This document shows, piece after piece, positions 49,269 through 58,042 of a DNA stretch of 64,000 bases. The stretch is from Azospirillum brasilense (GTDB lineage Bacteria; Pseudomonadota; Alphaproteobacteria; Azospirillales; Azospirillaceae): the NCBI RefSeq assembly GCF_005222205.1, contig NZ_CP032347.1:372001-436000 (forward strand). The letters are read 5' to 3'. Made by a program: the position numbers and the translations under genes. The notes beneath the pieces are model-generated. The model ran no database searches and was not told the DNA's origin. It saw only the letters and a list, made by a program, of their open reading frames with translations. Numbering within the stretch: the stretch's first letter is position 1; every line of letters starts with the position of its first letter.

Positions 49269-50420
49269 GTGCAAGACGTCTCCAAGGCGATGATCGCTCG
49301 CCTGGTCGGTTTCGACACGGTTTCGCGCCGCTCCAACATGGCGCTGATCGACTGGGTTCGGGACTATCTCGCCGGATACGGCGTGGAGAGCCGGCTGGTG
49401 CCCAGCCCGGACGGCGCCAAGGCGAACCTGTTCGCGACCATCGGTCCGATGGTTGAGGGCGGCGTGGTGCTGTCGGCCCACACCGACGTCGTCCCGGTGG
49501 ACGGGCAGCCCTGGGACACCGATCCCTTCACCCTGGTCGAGCGCGACGGGCGCCTCTACGGGCGCGGCACCGCCGATATGAAGAGCTTTCCCGCCGTGGC
49601 GCTGGCCCTGCTGCCGGAAATCCTGGAGGCCGGGCTGAAGCGGCCGCTGCATCTGGCGCTGTCCTACGACGAGGAGGTCGGCTGCATCGGCGCGCCGGCC
49701 ATGATCGCCCGCATCGCCGATGAATTGCCGCGCCCCAGCGCCGTCATCGTCGGCGAGCCAACATCGATGGGGGTCGTGCTGGCCCACAAGGGCTGCTACG
49801 TGCTGCGCACCACGGTCACCGGGCACGAGGTTCATTCGTCCCAGATCGACCGCGGGGTCAGCGCCGTGATGACCGCGGCGCGGCTCGTCACCCTCGTCGG
49901 TGACATGGCGGCGGAGAACGCCGCCGCCGCGGACCCCGCCTGTGGCTTCGACCCGCCCTTCACCACGCTGCAGGTCGGCACCATCGAAGGCGGCACGGCG
50001 GCCAACATCACCGCCCGACACTGTTCCTTCGTCTGGGACATCCGTCCGCTGCCCGGCGACGACTGGACGCGCTACCACGACCGGTTCGAGGCGGAATGCG
50101 AACGGCTGCGCGCCGCCATGCGGCAAATCAGCCCGGACTGCGACATCCGCACCGAGCAGCTCGCCGGCGTGCCGGGGCTGGCGCCGGAGCCGGGCGGGCC
50201 GGCGGCCCAGCTCTGCCACGCCCTGACCGGACGCAACGACACCGGCATGGTGTCCTTCGCGGCGGAGGCCGGGCAGTTCCAGGAGGCCGGCCTGTCCACC
50301 GTGCTCTGCGGCCCGGGCTCCATCGATCAGGCGCATCAGCCCAACGAGTACATCGACGTCGCCCAGGTGACGGCCTGTGAAGGCTTCCTCCGGAATCTCG
50401 TCCGCCGGCTGGCGGCCTGA
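49269..50420 (+). CDS. argE: M20-family acetylornithine deacetylase
   Basis: A 383-residue metallopeptidase-fold enzyme predicted to remove acetate from N-acetylornithine in arginine synthesis. Metal ligands and catalytic residues are seen in LSAHTDVVPVDGQPWD, GRGTADMKSFPA, YDEEVGCIGAP and PGSIDQAHQPNEY. The segment GCYVLRTTVTGHEVHSSQID marks the dimerisation domain. The length is normal for proteobacterial ArgE. The start is GTG at 49269; ATG at 49287 is a possible alternative. It is a single gene. Other M20 deacylases are possible, but the motif set fits ArgE well. Confidence 0.87.
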   Translation: MQDVSKAMIARLVGFDTVSRRSNMALIDWVRDYLAGYGVESRLVPSPDGAKANLFATIGPMVEGGVVLSAHTDVVPVDGQPWDTDPFTLVERDGRLYGRGTADMKSFPAVALALLPEILEAGLKRPLHLALSYDEEVGCIGAPAMIARIADELPRPSAVIVGEPTSMGVVLAHKGCYVLRTTVTGHEVHSSQIDRGVSAVMTAARLVTLVGDMAAENAAAADPACGFDPPFTTLQVGTIEGGTAANITARHCSFVWDIRPLPGDDWTRYHDRFEAECERLRAAMRQISPDCDIRTEQLAGVPGLAPEPGGPAAQLCHALTGRNDTGMVSFAAEAGQFQEAGLSTVLCGPGSIDQAHQPNEYIDVAQVTACEGFLRNLVRRLAA

Positions 50421-50660
50421 GCCGCAACGGGGTGCGGCGGAGCGTCGCGCTGGATCACAGTACAAACGACCATTTTATTCGGACCGCGATCAATGGAAGG
50501 TACCAATTGTTGGATCGACGGCGCCTTGTTGCTCAATTGCCTAGAGCACTCCCAATTTGGCCTATGCCGTCGACGGGGGAGACTTTGACGGCATTCCTGT
50601 CGCACTGTGCCCGGGGGCGCCGGTGCACCGGCGTGTCCATGGAAACGGGAGCGTCGGTGC

Positions 50661-51302
50661 ATGGTTGATCTGAGCGACCTCGAGCGCGACGCGCTGACCG
50701 AGCTGGTGAACATGGGCGTCGGCCGTGCCGCGACCAACCTCAGCCGCATGGTCGCCGATCAGGTCCTGCTGTCCGTTCCCTCCATCGAGATCGTCAGCCG
50801 CAACGACGCCGCCGGCCTCCTGGCCGCGCGCGAGAAAATGAGCCTCGTCGCGGTGGAGCAGCGTTTCGACGGGTCCTTTTCCGGCCGCGCCCTGTTGATC
50901 TTCCCGGAGACCAACAGCCTGGAGCTGGCCCGCGCCGTCCTGGGCAGCGAGCTGAGCCTGGAGGAGATCGTCGATCTGGAACAGGACGCGCTGGCGGAGA
51001 TCGGCAACATCATCCTCAATGGCTGTCTGGTCGTGATGGCCAACACGCTGAAGGACAATCTGGACATCTCGCTGCCCAGCGTGTTGCGCGGCGACAGCGA
51101 CCGCATCTTCCAAAGCAACGGGCCAAACCCCGACGAGCTGGTGATGTTCCTCTACATCGACTTCCTGATCCGCAGCCGGAGCATTCGCGGCTACATCGCG
51201 TTGCTCATGGGACTGTCGTCTCTGGAGTCGCTGAAGGGACTGATCCATGGATTCATCGACCGCATCGCCTCCGGAACGCCCGATGGAACCGACCGAGTTT
51301 AA
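50661..51302 (+). CDS. cheC: CheC-type phosphatase (copy 1)
   Basis: A 213-residue chemotaxis phosphatase expected to dephosphorylate CheY-like regulators. Two active-site repeats follow the CheC rule of Asp, Glu four on, Asn three on, and Pro 23 on: DALTELVN...VP at residues 8-38 and DALAEIGN...LP near 109-139. Both are complete. The ATG at 50661 follows GGGAGCG. Its last 20 bases overlap the start of the histidine kinase, so the trio CheC, kinase and response regulator is translationally coupled. No cheD gene is in the window, although CheD is a common CheC partner. Confidence 0.92.
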   Translation: MVDLSDLERDALTELVNMGVGRAATNLSRMVADQVLLSVPSIEIVSRNDAAGLLAAREKMSLVAVEQRFDGSFSGRALLIFPETNSLELARAVLGSELSLEEIVDLEQDALAEIGNIILNGCLVVMANTLKDNLDISLPSVLRGDSDRIFQSNGPNPDELVMFLYIDFLIRSRSIRGYIALLMGLSSLESLKGLIHGFIDRIASGTPDGTDRV

Positions 51303-53136
51303 GCGCATGCCCTGGCTGGACGGGCTTCTCGACGCGATGGACGCCGGCATCGTCGTGCTGGACCGCCATGGCCGCGTGCAGTTCTGGAACCGATGGATGG
51401 AAAGGGCGTCGGGCACACCCGAACCCGACATCCATGGGCGGGAGCTGGTGGAGGCCCTGCCGTCGCTGCGCGACACGCGGCTGCACAACGCGGTGCGCGA
51501 CGTGCTGGAGACCGGAGCGCCCAGCGTTCTGTCCCACACGCTGAACCCGGTGCTGTTCCCGCTGCGCTGCCCCGACGGGCGGCGGATGGTCCACAACGTG
51601 CTGATCCGCCCCTTCACCGTTGCCAACGCCTCCTACTGCCTGATCCAGGTGACCGACGTCACCGCCGTGGTCAACCGCGAGCGGGTTCTGCGCGAACAGC
51701 GCGACGCGCGCTACCGCGCCATCGTGGACACCGCCCCAGACGCCATCGTCACCACCGACACGCGCGGTGTGGTGCAATGGGCCAACGGGGCCGCGGCCCT
51801 GCAGTTCGGCTTTCCGCCCAACGAACTGATGGGCCAGCATGTCAGCCTCTTCCTCGCCGAAGGGTCTCCCGACTGGTCCGGCCTTCTGGAGCGCGACCCG
51901 GCCGGCCGGCCGGCCCCGGTTGAGCTGATCGGCCGCAAGCGCGACGGCACCCGCATCGACCTGGAGGTGTCGCTGGCCCGCTGGGAGTCGGAGGGGCGGA
52001 GCTTCATCACCGGCGTCCTGCGCGACATCACCGAGCGCCGCCGCACCCGCGAGGAACTGAAGGCCAACGCCCTCGCCATGCGCCAGCTCGCCGAGCAGAC
52101 CAAGGCCACGCTCGACGCGCTGCCGGCGCACATCGCCGTTCTCGACCATGGCGGGCACATCATCTCGGTCAACAAGGCCTGGGCGGAAAGCGGCCCACAG
52201 GCCGGCTTTCTCGGCGACGGCTCGGCCATCGGCGACGATTATCTGGAGGCCTGCGCCGCCACCCGCAGCGGAGCGGAGCACGCCGACGCGTTGATCGAAG
52301 GGCTGCGCGGCCTGCTGCGCGGCGGATCGCCGGTGTCCATCGAGTATCCCGGCCTGTCGGACGAGGGGCCGCGCTGGTACCGCTGCCTCGCCGCCCCGAT
52401 GGCCGCCGGCCCCTTCGGCGGGGCGGTGCTGATGCACATCGACGTCACCGAGATCAAGTCGATGGAGGCGGCGCTGCGCAAGCTGGTGGGGCAGAAGTCC
52501 ACGCTGCTGCGCGAAGTGAACCACCGGGTGAAGAACAGCCTTCAGCTCGTCTCCAGCCTGCTGACCTTGCAGACCATGAGCCTGCCGGGGGCCGCCGAGC
52601 GCGTCCATTTCCAGGACGCCCGCAGCCGCATCGACGCCATCGCGCGGGTGCACAGCCGGCTGTACCAGACCGAGCAGTTCCAGACCATCGAGTTCGGCAG
52701 CTATCTGAACGAGCTGTGCGCCGATCTGTCCCGCGCCTCGGGCGGTGAGACGCTGGGCTCCATCGAGGTGCGGGCCGAGCGCGTCGACCTGCCCATCGAT
52801 CAGGCGGCACCGCTGGGGCTGATCGCCAACGAGCTGATCACCAACGCCATCAAGCATCGCGGGTCCGCGCCCGCCAACGTCCTGGTGTCGCTCGACCGGA
52901 CCGATGACCTGCTGGCGCTGACCGTGACCGACCAGGGACCCGGCCTTCCCGCCGGGTTCGACATGCGCCGGTCGCGCAGCCTGGGCATGCGCTTGATCAC
53001 CAGCCTGACCGGTCAGGTCGGGGCGACGGTCACCCTGATGCCGGTGGAACGGGGCACCTCCTTCCGCATCGCGCTGACCATGCCGGAGACGCGCGGCCCC
53101 ATTCTGGAAGAAAGCGCGGCGGAGTGGAACGGATGA
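51283..53136 (+). CDS. Soluble PAS-PAS-PAS histidine kinase (HisKA_2/HWE type)
   Basis: A 617-residue cytoplasmic kinase with no membrane segment. PAS-like domains lie at about 14-120 (AGIVVLDRHGRVQFWNRWM), 145-260 (DAIVTTDTRGVVQWANGAA) and 270-395 (AHIAVLDHGGHIISVNKAW). The phospho-acceptor is the His of REVNHRVKNSLQLVSSLLTL, the HisKA_2 form. The ATP domain has LGLIANELITNAIKH and TDQGPGLPAGF. The start at 51283 overlaps cheC, and its stop overlaps the next ATG (ATGA). It probably phosphorylates the response regulator encoded next to it, with CheC controlling the signal's lifetime (inference). The PAS ligand is unknown. Confidence 0.9.
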   Translation: MEPTEFKRMPWLDGLLDAMDAGIVVLDRHGRVQFWNRWMERASGTPEPDIHGRELVEALPSLRDTRLHNAVRDVLETGAPSVLSHTLNPVLFPLRCPDGRRMVHNVLIRPFTVANASYCLIQVTDVTAVVNRERVLREQRDARYRAIVDTAPDAIVTTDTRGVVQWANGAAALQFGFPPNELMGQHVSLFLAEGSPDWSGLLERDPAGRPAPVELIGRKRDGTRIDLEVSLARWESEGRSFITGVLRDITERRRTREELKANALAMRQLAEQTKATLDALPAHIAVLDHGGHIISVNKAWAESGPQAGFLGDGSAIGDDYLEACAATRSGAEHADALIEGLRGLLRGGSPVSIEYPGLSDEGPRWYRCLAAPMAAGPFGGAVLMHIDVTEIKSMEAALRKLVGQKSTLLREVNHRVKNSLQLVSSLLTLQTMSLPGAAERVHFQDARSRIDAIARVHSRLYQTEQFQTIEFGSYLNELCADLSRASGGETLGSIEVRAERVDLPIDQAAPLGLIANELITNAIKHRGSAPANVLVSLDRTDDLLALTVTDQGPGLPAGFDMRRSRSLGMRLITSLTGQVGATVTLMPVERGTSFRIALTMPETRGPILEESAAEWNG

Positions 53137-53531
53137 AGATCCTTCTCGTCGAGGACGAGGTCCTCATCGCCATGGAGCAGAGCTTCTACCTGGAATCCGC
53201 CGGGCACGAGGTGCACGGGCCGGCCTCGACCAGCGAAAAGGCGCTGGTCCTGGCGCAGGAGGTCAAGCCGGATCTGGCGCTGGTGGACATCCATCTGGCC
53301 CAGGGCTCCAGCGGCATCGACGCGGCGCGCCGGATGACCGCGCTGGGCATCCCCTGCCTGTTCGTGACCTCCTACCGCGAGGAGGTGGAACCGACGCGCG
53401 AATATGGCCTGGGCTGCCTGCCCAAGCCGTTCTCGCAAACCTCGCTGGTCTCCGCGGTGGAGGCGGTCGCCGCCATCCTGGCCGGGCGGACGCCCACCAA
53501 GGTTCCCGATACGATGGAGCTGTTCTCCTAA
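53133..53531 (+). CDS. Single-domain response regulator (partner of the PAS kinase)
   Basis: A 132-residue receiver domain with no output domain. ILLVEDEVLIA supplies the acidic metal pocket, LALVDIHLAQGSSGI the phospho-accepting aspartate (the pattern VDIHL is common for partners of HWE/HisKA_2 kinases), LFVTSY the threonine/serine switch, and CLPKPFSQ the conserved lysine. Its ATG overlaps the kinase stop. It ends inside a perfect hairpin that begins at its stop codon. Confidence 0.93.
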   Translation: MKILLVEDEVLIAMEQSFYLESAGHEVHGPASTSEKALVLAQEVKPDLALVDIHLAQGSSGIDAARRMTALGIPCLFVTSYREEVEPTREYGLGCLPKPFSQTSLVSAVEAVAAILAGRTPTKVPDTMELFS

Positions 53532-53552
53532 AGCGAACTTCCGTTCGCTTTA
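53529..53552. terminator. Perfect 10-bp hairpin at end of the response regulator gene
   Basis: TAAAGCGAAC and GTTCGCTTTA pair perfectly around a TTCC loop. The left arm begins with the response regulator stop codon. The arms end in T/A runs, so it can act as a terminator in both directions between converging transcripts. Confidence 0.7.
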
Positions 53553-53583
53553 GACTCACATCGCCTCACTTGCCGGCGGGCTT

Positions 53584-53601
53584 CGGCCGCATGTGCGGCC
53601 G
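53584..53601. terminator. Second hairpin in the convergent gap
   Basis: CGGCCGCA and TGCGGCCG pair perfectly around two bases (TG). It lies between the two T-flanked hairpins and probably adds to the bidirectional stop. Confidence 0.4.
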
Positions 53602-53619
53602 GGACCGCCGTCGCGATCC

Positions 53620-53641
53620 AAAGCGGATTGCAATCCGCTTT
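53620..53641. terminator. Third hairpin: perfect 22-bp palindrome
   Basis: A fully symmetric 22-base palindrome starts AAAGCGGATTG and ends in TTT. Its AAAGCG/CGCTTT ends match those of the hairpin at 53529. It lies 30 bases past the stop of the minus-strand operon and would serve as its terminator. Confidence 0.6.
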
Positions 53642-53670
53642 AGGCGCCGCCCGCGACACGCGCGGGCGCG

Positions 53671-53910
53671 CTATGGCTTGACCAGCAGCGGCAACACCCA
53701 GCTTTTCAGGAAGGCGTCGTCCGGCGGAACCGCGATCGGCCGTCCCGACGCCAGCAGCACCTGCAGCAGCGCGGTGTGCAGGGCGGTGCAGCCGCCGAGG
53801 TCCAGCCGCGGCTCCGCGACGGCGCACAGCCATTCGGCCAGCGGGATGGCTTCGTCGATGGAGCAGGCGGCCTCGAACCGGGCCGTGTGGCCCTCGAAAC
53901 GGATGGGCAT
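53671..53910 (-). CDS. Small STAS-like protein at end of the che operon
   Basis: A 79-residue protein. The pattern FEGHTARFEAACSIDEAIPL, PRLDLGGCTALHTALLQVLL, GRPIAVPPDD, FLKSWVLPLL resembles a short STAS (anti-sigma-factor antagonist) domain. The loop that usually reads DSAG is TALHTA, so the usual phospho-serine is absent, and a threonine could substitute. The ATG at 53910 overlaps the cheA stop, so it is translationally coupled to CheA and may be a modulator or target of it (inference). Confidence 0.75.
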   Translation of the reverse strand: MPIRFEGHTARFEAACSIDEAIPLAEWLCAVAEPRLDLGGCTALHTALLQVLLASGRPIAVPPDDAFLKSWVLPLLVKP

Positions 53911-56108
53911 CACAGCAGCTCCCGCAAATTGAGGGCGAGCAGAAGGCGCCCGTCGCCGAGCACCGCCGTGCCGGCATAGCCGCGCAGCCGGGCGAGAAGC
54001 CCGGTCATCGGCTTCAGAACCACCTCCGCGCGCTCCCGGAAGGCGTCCACGACCAGCGCCACCGGCTGTCCGCCGAGGTCCACCAGAAGCACCGCCTCCC
54101 CGCTGCGCTCCCGCTCGTCCTCCGGCAGGTTGAGCAGGCGGCGCAACCGCAGCAGCGGCACCACCGTATCCTGCACGACGACGCTCTCCGCGTGCTTCAT
54201 CCGGCGGATCGCGCCCCGGGGAACGCGCTGCATGCCGGTGACCAGCGTGACCGGCAAGCCGTAGAGCGCTCCCGCCGTCTCCACCGTCACCAGCCGCGTG
54301 ACCATCATGGTCAGCGGCAGGACGAGGCGGAAGCGCGTTCCGACGCCGGGGGTCGAGGCGACCTCCACCCGTCCGCCCGCCTGCTCCACCGCGCCGCGCA
54401 CGGCGTCCATCCCCACCCCGCGGCCCGACAGGTCCGACACTGTGTCCGACGTGCTGAGTCCCGGCAGCAGGATCAGGCGCAGCGCCTCGGCATCGGACAG
54501 CGCCGCCGCCTGCTCCGCGGTCAGGGCGCCCGTCGCCACCGCCTTGCGGCGCACCGCCGCCGCGTCGATGCCCGCCCCGTCGTCGGACACCTCGACCACC
54601 ACGCCGCCGCTGTCCTGGAAGGCCTGAACGCGGAGCGCCGCCACCTCCGGCTTGCCGGCGGCGCGGCGGCGCTCCGGCGGTTCGATGCCATGGTCCAGCC
54701 CGTTGCGGACGAGATGCAGCAGCGGCTCGCCCAGAATGTCGAGGATGTCCTTGTCCGCTTCCGTCTCGCCACCGCTAAGATGCAGTTCGACCGTCTTGCC
54801 GAGCCGCCGCGCGGTGTCGCGGACCAGCCGGGGCAACGGGTCGAAGACGCGCGACAACGGCAGCAGCCGCAACCGCAGCACCGCGTCCTGCAACTCGCCG
54901 ACGATGGAGTCGATGCGCCCGTGGGCCTCCTTGATGCCCTGGGCCAGCGCGTCGGCGCTGCGCCCCTCCTGCGCCTCGCGGGCGAGATGGGGCAAGCTCC
55001 CCTTGGCGACGACCAGTTCGCCGACCAGCGCCATCAGCCGGTCCATGCGTTCAGCGTCCACCCGCAGCGCCCGCCGCGCCGGAGCAGCCGGAGCGGCGGG
55101 CACGGTCGGCGGCGCCGCGGCCGGGCCGTCCGCCAAAGTGTCAATGCAGCGGATGAGCGCGTCCGGCGGGCCGTCGGCGGCGCGGTCCAAGGTCGGCGCG
55201 TCGGCGTTCCGCCCTTCGGCGGCGAGGATGTTGCGCACCGCCCGCAGCACCGCGGCCCGGCGAGCCGCCGTCTCCTCGTCGCTGCCGGGCAGACCGAGGA
55301 TGCGCGCCTGCTCCCGCAGCATGGCGGTGGCGAGGCTGGCCGGCGCCGCGAGGGGCGCCGTCTCGGCTGTCTGGGTGGGAATAGCAACCGTGGCGAGCGC
55401 CACCTGATCGGGAACGCCACGGAACAGGCGAGTCAGCTCGTCCTTCGGGGCGCCGCTCAGCGCGCGGAAACGCAGGGCGCAACGGTAGGGGTCGAGGTCG
55501 CTCAGCGGCGGCCACGCCACGGCGGACTCGATGCGCAGCAGCAGCAGATCGGGAATGCGACGGCACAGGTCCAACGGATCGTCCCCGGCGAAGAAGCAGT
55601 CCTCCGTGGGGTCGTAGGCGATGGCGGTGACCGTGCGCCCGGCGGCCTTGGCCCGCTCGGCCGCCGGCAGGTCGTCCACCCAGGCGAAGCCGGCGGGCGT
55701 GCCACCGCCTGTGGCCTCCGCCGGCCCGCCGAGGGCGGCGCGCAGCCCCGCCTCCTGCGACCGCGCGCGGGCGTCGGCATCGTCGGGAAGGGACTGGCTG
55801 GATTCCAGCCCATCGACCCACGCCGCGCCGGTGTCGAGCAACTCCAGCAAACGGTCGGCCAGATCCCCGGTCATGGCGGCGCGCCCGTCGCGCACGGCCA
55901 TCAGCGCGTCTTCGCCGGCATGGACCATGCGGGTGAAGGGCGCCATGTCGAACAGGGCGGTAGCCCCCTTCAGCGTGTGCAGCGCGCGGAACAGGTCGTT
56001 GACCGCGGCCTTGTCGATCGGGTCGCGCTCCAGCCGCAGCAGGGCGGCGCCCGCCGCCTCCAGCAGCTCCCGCGATTCCAGGACGAACTGCTCGAACAGC
56101 GCGCTCAT
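53910..56108 (-). CDS. cheA: Chemotaxis histidine kinase CheA
   Basis: A 732-residue kinase, the hub of the receptor array. The P1 domain carries phospho-acceptor His44 in FRALHTLKGATALFD. A middle region up to about residue 370 is long and poorly conserved. The dimerisation domain (MDRLMALVGELVVAKG) is followed by the ATP domain (HLVRNGLDHGIEP, VSDDGAGIDAAAV, DLSGRGVGMDAVRGA) and a C-terminal CheW-like regulatory domain. All kinase motifs are intact. ATG 56108 overlaps the cheY stop (ATGA). The longer frame from 56963 lies over cheY and is rejected. Confidence 0.95.
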   Translation of the reverse strand: MSALFEQFVLESRELLEAAGAALLRLERDPIDKAAVNDLFRALHTLKGATALFDMAPFTRMVHAGEDALMAVRDGRAAMTGDLADRLLELLDTGAAWVDGLESSQSLPDDADARARSQEAGLRAALGGPAEATGGGTPAGFAWVDDLPAAERAKAAGRTVTAIAYDPTEDCFFAGDDPLDLCRRIPDLLLLRIESAVAWPPLSDLDPYRCALRFRALSGAPKDELTRLFRGVPDQVALATVAIPTQTAETAPLAAPASLATAMLREQARILGLPGSDEETAARRAAVLRAVRNILAAEGRNADAPTLDRAADGPPDALIRCIDTLADGPAAAPPTVPAAPAAPARRALRVDAERMDRLMALVGELVVAKGSLPHLAREAQEGRSADALAQGIKEAHGRIDSIVGELQDAVLRLRLLPLSRVFDPLPRLVRDTARRLGKTVELHLSGGETEADKDILDILGEPLLHLVRNGLDHGIEPPERRRAAGKPEVAALRVQAFQDSGGVVVEVSDDGAGIDAAAVRRKAVATGALTAEQAAALSDAEALRLILLPGLSTSDTVSDLSGRGVGMDAVRGAVEQAGGRVEVASTPGVGTRFRLVLPLTMMVTRLVTVETAGALYGLPVTLVTGMQRVPRGAIRRMKHAESVVVQDTVVPLLRLRRLLNLPEDERERSGEAVLLVDLGGQPVALVVDAFRERAEVVLKPMTGLLARLRGYAGTAVLGDGRLLLALNLRELL

Positions 56109-56503
56109 GAGCGTGCCTCCCGGCCGGTCAGCAGGCGGGCGGCGGCGGTGAGGTCGGCGGGGCGCACCGGCTTCACGAAATACCAGTTGGCCCCGGCGAG
56201 CAGCGCCTTCTCGCGGTCGCTGTCCTTGGATTCGGTGCTGATCATGATCGCCGGCACATCGCGCAGGGTCTGCTCCTGCCGCAGGCGACGCAGCATGGTG
56301 TAGCCGTCCATCTTCTGCATGTTGATGTCGACGATCAACAGGTCCGGCGTGGACGCCAGGGCATGCTCCAGCCCGTCGATCCCGTTCACCGCCTCGTCGA
56401 CCCGAAAGCCATCGGCCTCCAGAACCTGCCGGGTGTAGGCCCGGACGGTCACGGCGTCGTCCACCACGAGGACGCGGGGTTGGGGATTGGATGGGTCGGT
56501 CAC
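56105..56503 (-). CDS. cheY: CheY-type response regulator
   Basis: A 132-residue receiver domain. RVLVVDDAVTVRAYTRQVL holds the acidic pair, LLIVDINMQKMDGYTML the phospho-accepting aspartate, AIMISTESKDSD the switch threonine region, and WYFVKPVRPADL the conserved lysine. It ends in the start of cheA and begins 13 bases after the cheR stop. It is the most likely direct substrate of CheA. The motor or other target is not shown. Confidence 0.93.
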   Translation of the reverse strand: MTDPSNPQPRVLVVDDAVTVRAYTRQVLEADGFRVDEAVNGIDGLEHALASTPDLLIVDINMQKMDGYTMLRRLRQEQTLRDVPAIMISTESKDSDREKALLAGANWYFVKPVRPADLTAAARLLTGREARS

Positions 56504-56515
56504 CGCACGGCCTCC

Positions 56516-57391
56516 TTAACTCTGGGGCTTCTGATAGAGGATGGCGTCGGGGAACCGGCGCGGCACGAAGAGCGAGGACATCCGGCTCATGCTCTCCGAA
56601 TGGCCGAGGCAGATGAAGCCGTTGGGCGACAGCGCGTCGTAGAACATCGATGCCGCCTCGCGCCGCCCCAGATCGTCGAAGTAGATCAGCAGATTGCGGC
56701 AGAAGATGACGTCCATGCCACGGAAATTCTCCATCTGCTGCGGGTCGGCGATGTTCACCAGTGAAAAATCGATGGAGTCCCGCAGCTCCTCCATGATCTG
56801 CCAGCTCTGGTCGTCCAGCCGGGTGAAGTATTTGGCGACGAGGTCGCGCGGCATCGCCTGGAGCGACCGCTGCTCGTAAATTCCTTCGCGCGCGCGGGCC
56901 AGCACTTGGCTGTCGATGTCGGAGGCGTAGAGTTCGATCTCGAACTCGTCCACCCGGCTCCACCGCTCCAGCAGCGTGATGGCGATGGAATAGGGTTCCT
57001 CCCCGGTGGCGCAGCCGGCGGACCAGATGCGCACCCGGCTGCCCGGCGGGCGCCCGCGCACCACCTCATCCAGGGCGGCGTTCACCAGGCAGTCGAGCTG
57101 ATACAGTTCGCGGAAGAAATAGGTCTCGTTCACCGTCATGCGGTTGACGAGAAGCTGCAGCTCCTCCCCCGACGCCTGGAAGCGCAGCAGGTTCAGATAC
57201 TGGCGGACATGCTCGACGCCGACCGCCGCCATCCGCTCCGACACGCGGCGGTCGACGAAGTAGCGCTTGGCCTCGGTGAAGGACAGGCCGGTGCGTTCCC
57301 GCAAGAACCGGCAGAAGGCGTCATAATCCGCGGCGCTCAGGCCGGCGGTGTCTCCCTTGTCCGAAGGCCCCTTATCCGAAGGCAGGCTCAT
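56516..57391 (-). CDS. cheR: Chemoreceptor methyltransferase CheR
   Basis: A 291-residue SAM-dependent methyltransferase that methylates receptor glutamates. The N-terminal helical part (CRFLRERTGLSFTEAKRYFV) is followed by MTVNETYFFRE, the SAM site IWSAGCATGEEPYSIAI, and DVIFCRNLLIYFDD. Length and motifs are complete. Its ATG directly follows the stop of the HEAT gene. The partner receptor has no C-terminal tethering pentapeptide, so CheR should bind it directly at the methylation helices. Confidence 0.95.
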   Translation of the reverse strand: MSLPSDKGPSDKGDTAGLSAADYDAFCRFLRERTGLSFTEAKRYFVDRRVSERMAAVGVEHVRQYLNLLRFQASGEELQLLVNRMTVNETYFFRELYQLDCLVNAALDEVVRGRPPGSRVRIWSAGCATGEEPYSIAITLLERWSRVDEFEIELYASDIDSQVLARAREGIYEQRSLQAMPRDLVAKYFTRLDDQSWQIMEELRDSIDFSLVNIADPQQMENFRGMDVIFCRNLLIYFDDLGRREAASMFYDALSPNGFICLGHSESMSRMSSLFVPRRFPDAILYQKPQS

Positions 57392-58009
57392 TCAGGCTCC
57401 GGAAAACAGGCGGCGGGCCGCGTCGACGGAAAAGGCGACGAAAGGGTCGTCCGGGAAACGTCCGGACAGCCGCTCGACGACCGGCAGAGCCGCGGGGTCG
57501 CCGCCCTCCATCAGCGCCTCCACCGCGGACAGGCAGACGTTGACGTGCGGGTCGCGGTCGATCACCCCGGCCAGCAGGTCCAGCCGGTCCGGATGGGGCA
57601 GCTTCCCGATGAGCTGGGCCGCGAAGATGCGCAGGTCCGAATCCGCCGCGGTCAGCAGCGGGGCGACCTCCGGCATCGCCACGGCGGCGGGCATCTGTTG
57701 GAGGCTCTCGATCACGCCGTTGCGCAGCCCGACGTCCTCGCTCGCCAGATGGGGCACCAGCGCCGCCGCGGCGGCCGCGGTGCCGATGCGGACCAGCGCG
57801 GTGAGAAGGGTTTCACGGACGCTCGGGTCCTCCTCGCGCGTCAGCCGCGCGGACAGGGCGGGCACGGCGTCGGGACGATCGCCAAGCGCGTGGGCCGCCT
57901 GACGCCGGCGGGCCGGGTCGGCATCCTCCAGCCACGCCAGCGGATCGCCGCCCTCCGCGGCGCCCGCCGGCTTCGCTCCGTCGATCTTCCGGGCCTTCAC
58001 CAGGGCCAT
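57392..58009 (-). CDS. HEAT-repeat protein of the che operon
   Basis: A 205-residue protein made of HEAT-type helical pairs (DPARRRQAAHALGDRPDAVP, DPSVRETLLTALVRIGTAAA, DSDLRIFAAQLIGKLPHPDR, DPHVNVCLSAVEALMEGGDP). It starts MALVKARKID, close to MALVKKKRID at the start of the receptor encoded in the same operon; the shared tag suggests a common binding partner or location. HEAT proteins usually serve as protein scaffolds; the chemotaxis role is not described to my knowledge. It lies between cheB and cheR with tight spacing. Confidence 0.8.
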   Translation of the reverse strand: MALVKARKIDGAKPAGAAEGGDPLAWLEDADPARRRQAAHALGDRPDAVPALSARLTREEDPSVRETLLTALVRIGTAAAAAALVPHLASEDVGLRNGVIESLQQMPAAVAMPEVAPLLTAADSDLRIFAAQLIGKLPHPDRLDLLAGVIDRDPHVNVCLSAVEALMEGGDPAALPVVERLSGRFPDDPFVAFSVDAARRLFSGA

Positions 58010-58042
58010 GCCGCCGCCTCCACGCCTGTCGCGTTCATCCCA

